Assembly (NCBI GenBank): GCA_024699495.1 | Contig: JAILPK010000025.1 | Coordinates: 1 to 64,000 of the forward strand | DNA from: Bacteroidaceae bacterium | Lineage (GTDB): Bacteria > Bacteroidota > Bacteroidia > Bacteroidales > Bacteroidaceae | Reading direction: 5' to 3' | Length of the DNA stretch: 64,000 bases | In this document: piece by piece, positions 37,054 to 45,392 of the stretch | Layout of the letters: the number at the start of each line of letters is the position of its first letter | How positions within the stretch are numbered: position 1 is the stretch's first letter | Notes under the pieces: model-generated | Told to the model about the DNA's origin: nothing | What the model saw: the letters and a program-made list of their open reading frames with translations, nothing else | Database searches by the model: none | Position numbers and translations under genes: made by a program

Positions 37054-38073
37054 TTATTTCTTTGGAGATATAAGTTCGAGCAACTCTTTGCCGGAGCGTT
37101 GCAACTTGCGTTGACGATTTTTAAGGCTTGTGTTTATTTGGTCTATCAGATCTTGGAAGATGTGTTCAACTGGGGAAGCCGATTTGTCCCCATGCTCGTT
37201 AACAACAACATTAAGTCCGCGTGGAATCAGTTTAATCTCGATGTCTGTGCCGGCTTCTATGGGGTCTCCGTCATAGTGGATGACGCCGGGCTTTTCCCTA
37301 TGCACGCGCATCGACTGACATTGGAAAGAGCGTGTGTGCGGATTCTCATCTATATTCTTACCAAGCATTTGAACCACAACCTGAGCAGCCTCAAGAACGT
37401 TGAAAGGCTCCAGGATGGTCACGTCCATCAGACCGTCGCTCATCGAGGCATGAGGAGCTATGTAGAAGTTGTTCCCATATTGTGATGCATTTCCACAAGC
37501 AATGAGAAATGCATGATAGTGTGTCTTCTTGCCATCCACTTCTATCTCATAGGTCTCGGGCTTGTAAGCAAGTGAACTTTTTACTGTATTATCTACATAC
37601 GATATGAGGCCGCGTTTGCTGCTGTCGGCAAATTTCTCACTTATGAAGGCGTCGAAGCCCATCCCACAAGTGCAAAAAAACGGGTTGTCGTTGATGAGAC
37701 CATAGTCGAGTTGTTTGATCTGGCAGTCGGCGATAACTGACAGGGCGCCCTCGGGATTCATGGGAATCAGCAAATGACGCGCTAACCCATTCCCGCTACC
37801 CATTGGAACTATTCCCAATGCAGTTTGCGTGTGTCGTAGTGAGCGTGCGACCTCGTTTACAGTTCCGTCTCCACCGATAGCGACACAAACATCATAACCA
37901 TCTGTGGCAGCCTTGTTAGCCAACTCTGCGGCGTGACCTCTGTGGTCAGTCCATTCCACCTTCCATTCGAACTGGTCTTCTGGAAGAAATCTTGGCAGAG
38001 CTTCAATTATAGGACGCTTGTCTCGGGTGCCGGAGATAGGATTTGCGATGAAAAGAAGTCGTTTGTGTTTCAT
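37054..38073 (-). CDS. Lipid kinase (diacylglycerol kinase catalytic family, YegS-like)
   Basis: 339 residues from ATG 38073. The catalytic domain shows FIANPISGTRDK, the nucleotide loop GGDGTVNEVARSL and GIVPMGSGNGLARHL; the C-terminal half is the beta-sandwich usual for YegS/DgkB. It phosphorylates a lipid hydroxyl at the membrane with ATP; substrate not determinable, with diacylglycerol and sphingoid lipids both possible given the divergent serine palmitoyltransferase. The longer TTG start at 38085 lies in the promoter box. With this promoter the transcript would begin only a few bases before the ATG. The C-terminus has a basic, Lys/Arg-rich tail. Confidence 0.88.
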   Translation of the reverse strand: MKHKRLLFIANPISGTRDKRPIIEALPRFLPEDQFEWKVEWTDHRGHAAELANKAATDGYDVCVAIGGDGTVNEVARSLRHTQTALGIVPMGSGNGLARHLLIPMNPEGALSVIADCQIKQLDYGLINDNPFFCTCGMGFDAFISEKFADSSKRGLISYVDNTVKSSLAYKPETYEIEVDGKKTHYHAFLIACGNASQYGNNFYIAPHASMSDGLMDVTILEPFNVLEAAQVVVQMLGKNIDENPHTRSFQCQSMRVHREKPGVIHYDGDPIEAGTDIEIKLIPRGLNVVVNEHGDKSASPVEHIFQDLIDQINTSLKNRQRKLQRSGKELLELISPKK

Positions 38074-38082
38074 ATTCGGGTG

Positions 38083-38090
38083 CAAATATA
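38083..38090 (-). promoter_or_regulatory. -7 promoter box of the lipid kinase-ygiQ operon
   Basis: TATATTTG on the minus strand ends ten bases before the ATG at 38073. A start 6-8 bases downstream would leave almost no 5' leader. There is no TTG at the ideal distance. Confidence 0.55.
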
Positions 38091-38184
38091 CGTTTTTTTA
38101 CGACCTTAGTATGAAAAGCGGTGCAAAAGAAGATTAAAAATAAGTTTTTTATCAATTTTAATACTGCATTAACAAAATATTGTT

Positions 38185-38192
38185 TAACTTTG
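38185..38192 (+). promoter_or_regulatory. -7 promoter box of the serine palmitoyltransferase gene
   Basis: TAACTTTG followed by ccccgattttt, 65 bases before the start codon. It is divergent from the lipid kinase promoter, with about 95 bases between the boxes. Confidence 0.6.
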
Positions 38193-38256
38193 CCCCGATT
38201 TTTAACAATCTACTAAGTAAGTATTATTACATATCCTAATTATACATTAATATTAT

Positions 38257-39447
38257 ATGGGATTATTACAAGAAAAACTGTCCAAATACACCCTTCCGCA
38301 GAAGTATAAGGCTTTGGGCATTTATCCCTATTTCCGGGAGATTGAAGGGAAACAGGGCACGGAGGTGATAATGGATGGGCACCGCGTTTTGATGTTTGGC
38401 TCAAATGCTTATACGGGCTTGACAGGTGACGAACGTGTTATAAATGCTGGTATTGAAGCTATGAAAAAGTATGGTAGCGGATGTGCCGGCAGTCGGTTTC
38501 TCAATGGCACGCTTGACTTGCATGTTCAGTTGGAACATGAGTTGGCTGAGTTTGTAGGAAAGGACGAAGCTTTGTGTTTCAGCACGGGATTTACCGTGAA
38601 CAGCGGCGTTTTGGCCGTGTTGACTGACCATCACGATTTCATCATCTGTGACGACCGCGACCATGCTTCTATAGTTGATGGAACTCGCTCAAGTTTCTCA
38701 CGCCGCTTGAAATATAAGCATAATGACATGGAGGATTTGGAAAAGCAACTCCAGAACTGCCCAGTCGAGGCTGTGAAGCTGATAGTGGTGGATGGAGTGT
38801 TCTCTATGGAAGGAGATCTCTGCAAACTGCCCGAGATAGTCGCCCTGAAGCACAAATATCCAGGCACGGCTATAATGGTTGACGAAGCTCACGGCATTGG
38901 CGTCTTTGGCCGTCAGGGACGTGGCGTCTGTGACCATTTCGGACTGACCGACGAGGTAGATCTTATTATGGGAACCTTCTCCAAGAGTCTTGCTTCTATT
39001 GGCGGTTTCATTGCTGCTGACAGCACTACCATCAACTATCTGCGTCACAACACAAGGACATATATTTTCTCCGCTTCCGACACTCCGGCTGCCACTGCCG
39101 CTGCCCGTGAGGCCCTGCATATTATCCAGAATGAGCCCGAACGTCTCAGCGCATTGTGGGATGTTACCAACTATGCCTTGAAGCGTTTCCGCGATGCCGG
39201 GTTTGAGATTGGAGACACCGAAAGCCCAATTATCCCACTTTATGTGCGTGATGTTGACAAAACATTCCTTGTGACAAAGCAGGCATTTGAAGCTGGCGTC
39301 TTCATTAACCCCGTGATACCTCCAGCCTGTGCGCCGCAAGACACTCTTGTGCGGTTTGCGCTTATGGCCACCCACACAAAAGAGCAGGTGGATGAAGCCG
39401 TAGAGGCACTGACGAAAGTATTCCGTGATTTGGAACTTATAAAGTGA
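38257..39447 (+). CDS. spt: Serine palmitoyltransferase (alpha-oxoamine synthase family)
   Basis: 396 residues, PLP-dependent, of the family that includes serine palmitoyltransferase, KBL and BioF. Signatures: GCAGSRFLNGTLDLHVQLE, DDRDHASIVDG, VDEAHGIGVFG (His/Asp contacts to PLP) and the lysine loop GTFSKSLASIGGF near residue 240. The soluble Bacteroidales enzyme makes 3-ketosphinganine from serine and palmitoyl-CoA, the first step of sphingolipids. The N-terminus (LQEKLSKYTLPQKYKALGIYPYFR) is like the Bacteroides enzyme rather than KBL or BioF. The divergent lipid kinase supports a lipid-related locus. Confidence 0.87.
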   Translation: MGLLQEKLSKYTLPQKYKALGIYPYFREIEGKQGTEVIMDGHRVLMFGSNAYTGLTGDERVINAGIEAMKKYGSGCAGSRFLNGTLDLHVQLEHELAEFVGKDEALCFSTGFTVNSGVLAVLTDHHDFIICDDRDHASIVDGTRSSFSRRLKYKHNDMEDLEKQLQNCPVEAVKLIVVDGVFSMEGDLCKLPEIVALKHKYPGTAIMVDEAHGIGVFGRQGRGVCDHFGLTDEVDLIMGTFSKSLASIGGFIAADSTTINYLRHNTRTYIFSASDTPAATAAAREALHIIQNEPERLSALWDVTNYALKRFRDAGFEIGDTESPIIPLYVRDVDKTFLVTKQAFEAGVFINPVIPPACAPQDTLVRFALMATHTKEQVDEAVEALTKVFRDLELIK

Positions 39448-39483
39448 CAATATCTCATTTTTGAGAAATTTCCGTCGAAAAGT

Positions 39484-39514
39484 TTGGCAGAGTGCATTAA
39501 AAAGCCTACCTTTG
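39484..39514 (+). promoter_or_regulatory. Promoter of the tRNA-Lys pair
   Basis: TTG (39484-39486), a 20-base gap, then TACCTTTG (39507-39514), 22 bases before the first tRNA. Confidence 0.75.
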
Positions 39515-39536
39515 CACCCGCAAAACGAAAATGGAT

Positions 39537-39609
39537 GCGTCCTTAGCTCAGTTGGTAGAGCAATTGACTCTTAATCAATGGGTCCAGGGTTCGAGCCCCT
39601 GAGGGCGTA
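39537..39609 (+). tRNA. tRNA-Lys (anticodon CTT), first copy
   Basis: A 73-base cloverleaf: acceptor GCGTCCT/AGGGCGT (with two G-U pairs), D arm GCTC..GAGC, anticodon stem around the CTCTTAA loop (anticodon CTT), T arm CAGGG/CCCTG with loop TTCGAGC, discriminator A. CCA is not encoded. Confidence 0.95.
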
Positions 39610-39648
39610 CTCCTATAGGCGCGAGGCAGCCGAAAAAGTCTCATATAT

Positions 39649-39721
39649 GCGTCCTTAGCTCAGTTGGTAGAGCAATTGACTCTTAATCAATGGGTCCAGG
39701 GTTCGAACCCCTGAGGGCGTA
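39649..39721 (+). tRNA. tRNA-Lys (anticodon CTT), second copy
   Basis: Identical to the first copy except for one T-loop base (TTCGAAC instead of TTCGAGC), 39 bases downstream, so one transcript carries both. Confidence 0.95.
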
Positions 39722-39730
39722 CTTTTGAAG

Positions 39731-39770
39731 AGAGAACTTCACAGTTTAAATTGTGGAGTTCTCTTGTTAT
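39731..39770 (+). terminator. Terminator after the tRNA pair
   Basis: AGAGAACTTCACA / TGTGGAGTTCTCT stem of 13 pairs (one G-U) with an eight-base loop, then tgttattt. Confidence 0.75.
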
Positions 39771-39860
39771 TTCCTTTATATTCATTGATTTTTGTCAAGA
39801 TTTTATGCTGAAAGACACATTTTTAGCCTTTTTCAATTATTATTTTGGGATAAAATGTAT

Positions 39861-39868
39861 TATCTTTG
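39861..39868 (+). promoter_or_regulatory. -7 promoter box of the winged-helix gene
   Basis: TATCTTTG followed by cagtgcc, 58 bases before the start at 39927. Confidence 0.55.
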
Positions 39869-39926
39869 CAGTGCCTAAAGAAAAAGGCATATCACTATTA
39901 TTAAACGATATTTAAGTAAAAAGATC

Positions 39927-40127
39927 ATGTTTGAGAAAGCAGGTGAAATCGCAGGTGCTATTTGGACAGCCCTGAACGAGAACGGCGCACTCAGCGCAAA
40001 GGATTTGAAGAAAGCTACAAAAGTGAAAACTGAAAAGGATTTGTATCTCGGCCTTGGTTGGTTGCTCCGTGAGGACAAACTCAACGTTGCTGGCGACGAG
40101 AAAGAGCCAATGTTCTGCCTCAAGTAA
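39927..40127 (+). CDS. Small winged helix-turn-helix protein (DUF2582-like)
   Basis: 66 residues covering one winged-helix domain: GEIAGAIWTALNENGALSA, DLKKATKVKTEKDLYLGLGW, LLREDKLNV. It matches the small stand-alone winged-helix family common in Bacteroidetes (PF10771-like). DNA binding is plausible but its target is unknown. It is monocistronic, with its own promoter and a strong terminator at 40328-40356. Confidence 0.82.
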   Translation: MFEKAGEIAGAIWTALNENGALSAKDLKKATKVKTEKDLYLGLGWLLREDKLNVAGDEKEPMFCLK

Positions 40128-40327
40128 GAATTCTTATCCGAAGTCATTTTTGATTCTGAATAACCTTATGGATATAGTTCTGAGTTCAGAACTGCCCCAT
40201 AGATATATTTCAGGTTGAAGATGATTTTCAGGCCGAGTTCTGAAAAACGAATTGTCTATTTGATGGAGTCTTGATTTATTATCGCACTACTGAAGACGTT
40301 CGGCAGAATTACAAAAAAACAAAAAGA

Positions 40328-40356
40328 AATAGTTCCCGCGGGGAACTATTTTTTTT
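40328..40356. terminator. Strong bidirectional terminator
   Basis: Perfect ten-pair stem AATAGTTCCC / GGGAACTATT with loop gcg, followed by a run of T on the plus strand. The A-rich left side gives a T-rich run on the minus strand, so it may also stop transcripts from the HAD gene. Confidence 0.85.
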
Positions 40357-40435
40357 ATATATTACCTATTACATGCAGAAGGCATAAATCCGAGGCGTAG
40401 CTGCTGACAATCCTCTGACTTCCAAGATTTTTATA

Positions 40436-40520
40436 TCTTTTCTAGTCAGCAAGTCTTTTCTAGTCAGCAAGTCTTTTCTAGTCAGCATGTCTTCAAGCCA
40501 ACAAGTCTTCAAGTCTTTGG
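40436..40520. repeat. Tandem repeat of 18 bp
   Basis: Three copies of tcttttctagtcagcaag (40436-40489; the last ends catg), decaying into tcttcaagccaacaag and tcttcaagtc. It lies downstream of the HAD gene on its strand. Confidence 0.7.
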
Positions 40521-40577
40521 GTTGATGGCTTAAAGAAGTGCTGAGAGTGGAAAAAGTTTTGCAATCTGCGGACGAAG

Positions 40578-41003
40578 TCAGAATTGCCACCATTTCTTTT
40601 TTCTTGGTGGAAGAGAATCTTGTGAATAGGTCTGCTCAAGAAGAATCTGCTCGTATGTCTTGCCTTCTGAGATGATCTGATATATTGTGCCCCAGTCGGG
40701 AAGACCGCCCACATTGCGGTCGTCAATCCACATATCAACTTTCAGCTTACGGCTAAAATGCATATTCTTATTCACATCCTCTTCGGGAAAGTCGCGGTTG
40801 ACTGCATAAAACTCTATTCCGCGCTCTGCACACCAGTCAACAGCCTCCTGCAACAATTCTCCTTCACGCACCGACCATAGAATCAGTTTGTGCCGATCCG
40901 CGATGAGCATACGTAGGGTTTCGCAGGCAAAAGGTATTTCCTCGCCAATATCCGGGTAACGATGGGTGACGATGGTTCCGTCGAAGTCAACAGCAATAGT
41001 CAT
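40578..41003 (-). CDS. Small HAD-superfamily hydrolase
   Basis: 141 residues. The N-terminal AVDFDGTIV gives the catalytic DxDGT loop; ILWSVREGE supplies the motif II Ser/Thr region and MWIDDRNVGG the acidic motif. There is no cap domain beyond a short insertion. Related short HAD proteins occur in many Bacteroides as uncharacterised hydrolases. The basic C-terminus (PPRKKKWWQF) is unusual. It probably acts as a phosphatase in the cytosol; the substrate is unknown. A TACATTTG box lies upstream at 41084-41091. Confidence 0.82.
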   Translation of the reverse strand: MTIAVDFDGTIVTHRYPDIGEEIPFACETLRMLIADRHKLILWSVREGELLQEAVDWCAERGIEFYAVNRDFPEEDVNKNMHFSRKLKVDMWIDDRNVGGLPDWGTIYQIISEGKTYEQILLEQTYSQDSLPPRKKKWWQF

Positions 41004-41083
41004 TATATATTTATAATGTAAAAATAATCGTTTTGTGTCTTATAAACGAAAATGTAAGATAAGGTTGAATATAAAAACTCGTG

Positions 41084-41091
41084 CAAATGTA
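41084..41091 (-). promoter_or_regulatory. -7 promoter box of the HAD gene
   Basis: TACATTTG on the minus strand, about 80 bases before the start codon at 41003. Confidence 0.5.
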
Positions 41092-41156
41092 CATCAAAAA
41101 ACTGTAAAAAGGGCATATTTTGTTGAATTTTTTTAGGCCGTCTGAAAGAAATTCGT

Positions 41157-41164
41157 TATATTTG
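41157..41164 (+). promoter_or_regulatory. -7 promoter box of the giant secreted protein gene
   Basis: TATATTTG followed by cagcgttt, 51 bases before the start codon at 41215. Confidence 0.6.
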
Positions 41165-41214
41165 CAGCGTTTAAATGATTTTTCACGTTATTTTCTAACT
41201 TAAAAGTTCTATTT

Positions 41215-44200
41215 ATGAAACAGAAACTACTTTCTGTAATCGCATTCTTAGGAATTTCAACTGCCGCATTCGCTGCCGTAGGTGACGATGTGACATCCAC
41301 GTATCTTAAGAATGCCGATTTCAGTGCGGGGCAGCCTGTATCCGGGTTTATCTGCACTTATGACTATGACATGGAGACGAACAGTGCCACTATGTTTGGT
41401 ATGCAGCCTGTCACAGAATGGGTCGCAAGTTCTCCGTCTGACAACACTCTTCTAGACGGTCGCACAGACAACGCCAATGCTAAAGCAGCCGGCGTGTTTG
41501 CCATTGCTAGCGAAGATTCGTACCTCGGCGGAACTGCTTATCTTGCTCCGTCATTTGCTCCGGACGAGTCTGTCGAAGGACAGGTTCTTGGTTTCGTAGC
41601 TGTTTGGGGAGCCCGTGCACAATATACTCAGGCTGTCTCTCTGCCTGCTGGTGCATATCGCATCATTATCCCTGCATATAATGCAGGTGGCGCAACCGCT
41701 ATCTCATCAAACCTTTGCGGTTTCGAGACTTCCGACGGCACTCAGTACTTCTCCAAGAAACTCACTTGGACTGAGGGTGAATGGGAGAATGACACAATCG
41801 AATTCCTCTTGTCCGAGGCTGCCGAGGGTGTTATCTCTGTCGGTTATGTAGCAGGCAATGCCGGTTCTGCCGGAATGCCTCACCTCTTCTACAATCAGGT
41901 GATTATCCAGGAAGGCGATGCCCAGGCTCTTATCCAGATTGAGATTGATGCTGCCAAGGAGCGTCTGCTCGCTGTTATTACCGATGGTGAAGAGATTGGT
42001 GTGAACACCTCCGCTGCTCAGGAAGTTTACGACAATCCTGCTGCAACTCTGCAGGAGGTTGAAGCTGCCATCCTCTCTCAGAAAGACATTAATGAGAAGG
42101 GTCTGACAGACTTTACAGACTTCTTCATCAACAACGCCCACTTCTCTAACGGAACTCCTCTTGATGGTGGTGTCTGCACATATGACTACGACATCGAGAC
42201 CCATCAGGACAAGGGTGCTCTCTATTATGGTATGCAGGAAGTGGATTCATGGATTCCAAGTAACACCAATGAGAATGCCCGCGCCAGCGGCGTCTTTGCA
42301 GTAGGTTCTCCTGAGACTATATGGCTCGGTGGCCCTGGCTACGCAACTCCTGAGAAGAAGGCTAACGGTTCTTCTACCGGTAATATCTTCGGTTTCGTAA
42401 GTGTTTGGACTGCCTCCAGCAGTTACACTCAGAACGTAACATTGCCTGCCGGAACATATACTATCACTATCCCGACATATAATGGTGGTGGTACAGGAAA
42501 TATCGCAAAGAACCTCTGCGGCTTTATTTCAGCTGATGGAGATGAGTATCTCGCTACAACTACTTCATTCCCCGTTGGCGAATGGAAGGAAGAGACTATC
42601 CGCTTCACCCTTGATGAGGAGACCGCAGGTGTGATCAGCATCGGTTACACTGCTGCAAACGCAGGTTCCGGCTCAATGCCTCACCTCTGGATTGATGAGT
42701 TCCTGCTGAAGTTCAGCGGCGTTACTGAGATTAAGCCCAGCCTTATCGCTTTGCAGAGTGCAGTACGCAGCGCTGAGTCCTACACCACATTTGACGACGG
42801 ACAGTATGAGGCAACCCTGAAAACTAAGGTTGAAGAAGCTTTTGCTGCTGCTATAGATCTTGTAAATGCAAGCAGCGAGGATGACGACGCAAACGTTGCA
42901 GCTACTACAGCCCTGAACAACATCGTGAGCGAGGCCCGTGTCAGCCGTGCTAAGTATGTAGAGTTCTACACTTTCATCAATGGCGCATTAACTGAGGCTA
43001 TCGAGCAGTATTTTGACCAGCCCAACTTCGAATCTCTTGTAAGCTCACTCGAAGAACTCGAGGATGAATACAACACAGCATACGAGGAAGGCTCATATAC
43101 AACAGAGCAGATCAACGAGGCTATTTCCGGCCTCAACACCACGATCAAGGATGCTGTCAAGGCTGTGTTCGACCAGGCTGTCGCTTCTGGTGAAAAGCTG
43201 GCCAACCCGATTGACATCACCAGCCTCTATGAGGAGATGACCATTCCTTACACCACCTCTCAGGCAGCTTACTCAGGCAGCATCTGGAAGAATGAGACTG
43301 GCACAGGCAACTTCAAGACTAACTACAGCACTGCTGAAGTATGGAATGCTTCTCCTTTCAATATCTACCGTGAGCTAACCGACATGCCTAAGGGTAAATA
43401 TACCATTACTGTTAAGGCATTTTATCGCACCGCAGATCAGCAGACCAATTATGACAACTACCAGTTGGAGCAGACCGACCTGGCATTCGTCTATGGTGGC
43501 TATTCAAAGAGCCCTCTGCTGAACATTGTTGAATTTGCTTCTCAGGATTCAACCGCATACACCGATGTGTCCAAGATTGTTACAGAGACCGGTTCTCTCT
43601 TCGTTCCGAACTCTCAGCTGGCTGCACACAACGTGTTTGAAGCTGATGAGGATAAAGTTACCCTGAGCACCGTTTCCACAGCCCTCGGCCAGAATGGTAC
43701 TCTTACCTTCGGTATCAAGAGTGAGCAGATGGAAGCTAACTCTTGGGTAGTATGGGCTGATTTCCGCCTCTACTATAATGCTGCTGATGCTTCTGACCTG
43801 AATCCTGAAATCGAAGGCCTTATCGAAGTTGCTACAGCACAACTGGACAACACCGGTGGTGTTCTTGCAGCTGAGAACGGCTTGCAGCAGGCTATTGAAA
43901 CTGGTAACGCTGCTATTGAAGCTGATGACGAAGCCAGCAAACTGTCTGCTATCGATGCTCTGAATGCTGCTATTGCTTATGCCAAGGAGAGCGTGACCCT
44001 CGCTGCTGAGTTCGCAGAGATCCTCCAGAGCTACAACGACCGTCTTGACCTGTCTATGATTGAGTCTGAGGACGAGTCCTTCTACGCATTGCTTGAGGAA
44101 ATTGCAAACCAAAGTGAAAATGGTGACTACTTCGACAGCAACGAGCAAATCACCACTTGGATTAAGCAGATGCGCGAAGGATGGGTAATCTACGTTCTCG

Positions 44201-44973
44201 GTCAGGATCTTTCCGAGGCTTCTCTTGATAACCCCGTTGACGTGACTGAGGCTCTTGTTAATCCTGATTTCAGCGAGGATAACCACACTAATGGCTGGAT
44301 TATCGAGACCGAAGCTACAAGTGGCAACCGCGGTACCTATGAGAATGGATTCCTCGAGTTCTGGAATGTAAATGCAGGGTGGACTATCTATCAGGAGCTG
44401 CCTACTCTGAAGGCCGGTTACTACAGCCTGGTAGTAGAGGGCCTCTATCGTCCGGTTGGCATGGATGCAGTTGTTGATAGCCTCAATAACGGCAGTGCTA
44501 TTGCTCAACATGTCTATATCTTCGCTGGCGACAGCAAGACTCCTATCATGAGCTGGGCTGACACTGAAAACGGAGCTTACCTGAATTCTCCAGTTCCCGA
44601 AGGTGTTACTTATGCTGAGAAGATTCTTGCTTCCAATGACACCCTCTATGCTCCTAACACCCGCGCACAACTCGCTTCCTTCACAGCTGAAGGCCGCTAC
44701 CTCAACACATTCAACTTTAAGTATGAAGATGGTCAGGGCGCTATCCGACTGGGTCTGCTTCAGAACACCCTCAACGCTGGTGACTGGGCTCCGTTCGGTA
44801 ACATCCAACTCTACTATATCGGTACGGAAGAACCCGATGCAGTCAAGAGTGTAGAAGCCGCTGATGTGCTTGCAGCCGGTAAGAACGACATCTACAACCT
44901 GGCTGGACAACGTGTCAGCAAGGCTAAGAAGGGTCTCTACATCATCGGTGGCCGCAAGGTCGTTGTGAAATAA
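41215..44973 (+). CDS. Giant secreted repeat protein with coiled-coil-like spacers
   Basis: 1252 residues. Signal peptide MKQKLLSVIAFLGISTAAFA. Two homologous beta-rich modules follow: residues about 20-240 (FSAGQPVSGFICTYDYDMET ... GVISVGYVAGNAGSAGMPH) and about 300-505 (FSNGTPLDGGVCTYDYDIET ... GVISIGYTAANAGSGSMPH). Helical, acidic FIVAR-like stretches (ALNNIVSEARVSRAKYVEFY, LVSSLEELEDEYNTAYEEG) alternate with two further carbohydrate-binding-like domains (IYRELTDMPKGKYTITVKAF; IYQELPTLKAGYYSLVVEG). The end is the tail IYNLAGQRV ... KKGLYIIGGRKVVVK. The codon bias looks strong, with few rare codons, suggesting high expression. No catalytic motif is seen. A strong terminator follows. Confidence 0.8.
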   Translation: MKQKLLSVIAFLGISTAAFAAVGDDVTSTYLKNADFSAGQPVSGFICTYDYDMETNSATMFGMQPVTEWVASSPSDNTLLDGRTDNANAKAAGVFAIASEDSYLGGTAYLAPSFAPDESVEGQVLGFVAVWGARAQYTQAVSLPAGAYRIIIPAYNAGGATAISSNLCGFETSDGTQYFSKKLTWTEGEWENDTIEFLLSEAAEGVISVGYVAGNAGSAGMPHLFYNQVIIQEGDAQALIQIEIDAAKERLLAVITDGEEIGVNTSAAQEVYDNPAATLQEVEAAILSQKDINEKGLTDFTDFFINNAHFSNGTPLDGGVCTYDYDIETHQDKGALYYGMQEVDSWIPSNTNENARASGVFAVGSPETIWLGGPGYATPEKKANGSSTGNIFGFVSVWTASSSYTQNVTLPAGTYTITIPTYNGGGTGNIAKNLCGFISADGDEYLATTTSFPVGEWKEETIRFTLDEETAGVISIGYTAANAGSGSMPHLWIDEFLLKFSGVTEIKPSLIALQSAVRSAESYTTFDDGQYEATLKTKVEEAFAAAIDLVNASSEDDDANVAATTALNNIVSEARVSRAKYVEFYTFINGALTEAIEQYFDQPNFESLVSSLEELEDEYNTAYEEGSYTTEQINEAISGLNTTIKDAVKAVFDQAVASGEKLANPIDITSLYEEMTIPYTTSQAAYSGSIWKNETGTGNFKTNYSTAEVWNASPFNIYRELTDMPKGKYTITVKAFYRTADQQTNYDNYQLEQTDLAFVYGGYSKSPLLNIVEFASQDSTAYTDVSKIVTETGSLFVPNSQLAAHNVFEADEDKVTLSTVSTALGQNGTLTFGIKSEQMEANSWVVWADFRLYYNAADASDLNPEIEGLIEVATAQLDNTGGVLAAENGLQQAIETGNAAIEADDEASKLSAIDALNAAIAYAKESVTLAAEFAEILQSYNDRLDLSMIESEDESFYALLEEIANQSENGDYFDSNEQITTWIKQMREGWVIYVLGQDLSEASLDNPVDVTEALVNPDFSEDNHTNGWIIETEATSGNRGTYENGFLEFWNVNAGWTIYQELPTLKAGYYSLVVEGLYRPVGMDAVVDSLNNGSAIAQHVYIFAGDSKTPIMSWADTENGAYLNSPVPEGVTYAEKILASNDTLYAPNTRAQLASFTAEGRYLNTFNFKYEDGQGAIRLGLLQNTLNAGDWAPFGNIQLYYIGTEEPDAVKSVEAADVLAAGKNDIYNLAGQRVSKAKKGLYIIGGRKVVVK

Positions 44974-45009
44974 GATTCCATGATTTAGTTAACTCTATAG
45001 ATATTTAAC

Positions 45010-45052
45010 AGATTCGCCCCCGAGGTCAAGTACCTTTGGGGCGATCTTTTTT
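45010..45052 (+). terminator. Terminator of the giant secreted protein gene
   Basis: CGCCCC...GAGGT / ACCTT...GGGGCG stem followed by atcttttttc, 36 bases after the stop codon. Confidence 0.85.
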
Positions 45053-45093
45053 CTTAAGTAGAGTTCGGATTTCGTTTGTGACGGGCCCCAAAA

Positions 45094-45181
45094 TACATCG
45101 GGGTCTATTAGTAAATACATCAAGGTCTATTTACTAATACATCAAGGTGTATTTACAATTACATCGAGGTGTATTTGCATG
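45094..45181. repeat. Tandem repeat, four units of 22 bp
   Basis: Units at 45094, 45116, 45138 and 45160, each starting tacatc(a/g)(a/g)ggt(c/g)tatt. The units differ at several positions, so the array is not recent. It lies between two convergent terminators. Confidence 0.75.
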
Positions 45182-45325
45182 TGTTCCTAAATGTGCATCA
45201 ATATGGATAGAAGTGGGTTGAATTGTGATGCATAATGCATGGCAGTGTGGACATAAGTACAAGCGATGTGTCAAGGTGCGGATGGGGGCAGATATATGTA
45301 AAAGTTTGTCAGATATATGTAAAAG

Positions 45326-45361
45326 TTTCGCCCCAGAGGCATCATAACCTTTGGGGCGAAA
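45326..45361 (-). terminator. Terminator of the glycine cleavage operon
   Basis: TTTCGCCCC / GGGGCGAAA with a second pair AGG/CCT inside, 31 bases after the lpdA stop. The stem sequence is nearly the same as the convergent terminator at 45010. A T-rich stretch (acttttac) follows on the minus strand. Confidence 0.7.
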
Positions 45362-45392
45362 GCTGTTCTCGAGTCGTTGTTCTTTAATTTCG

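Noticed and set aside
43549..44910. A 453-residue open frame on the minus strand within the giant secreted protein gene
   Set aside because: It is a shadow of the strongly biased plus-strand gene, which has a signal peptide, repeated domains and a sorting-like tail; the minus frame shows no recognisable domain.
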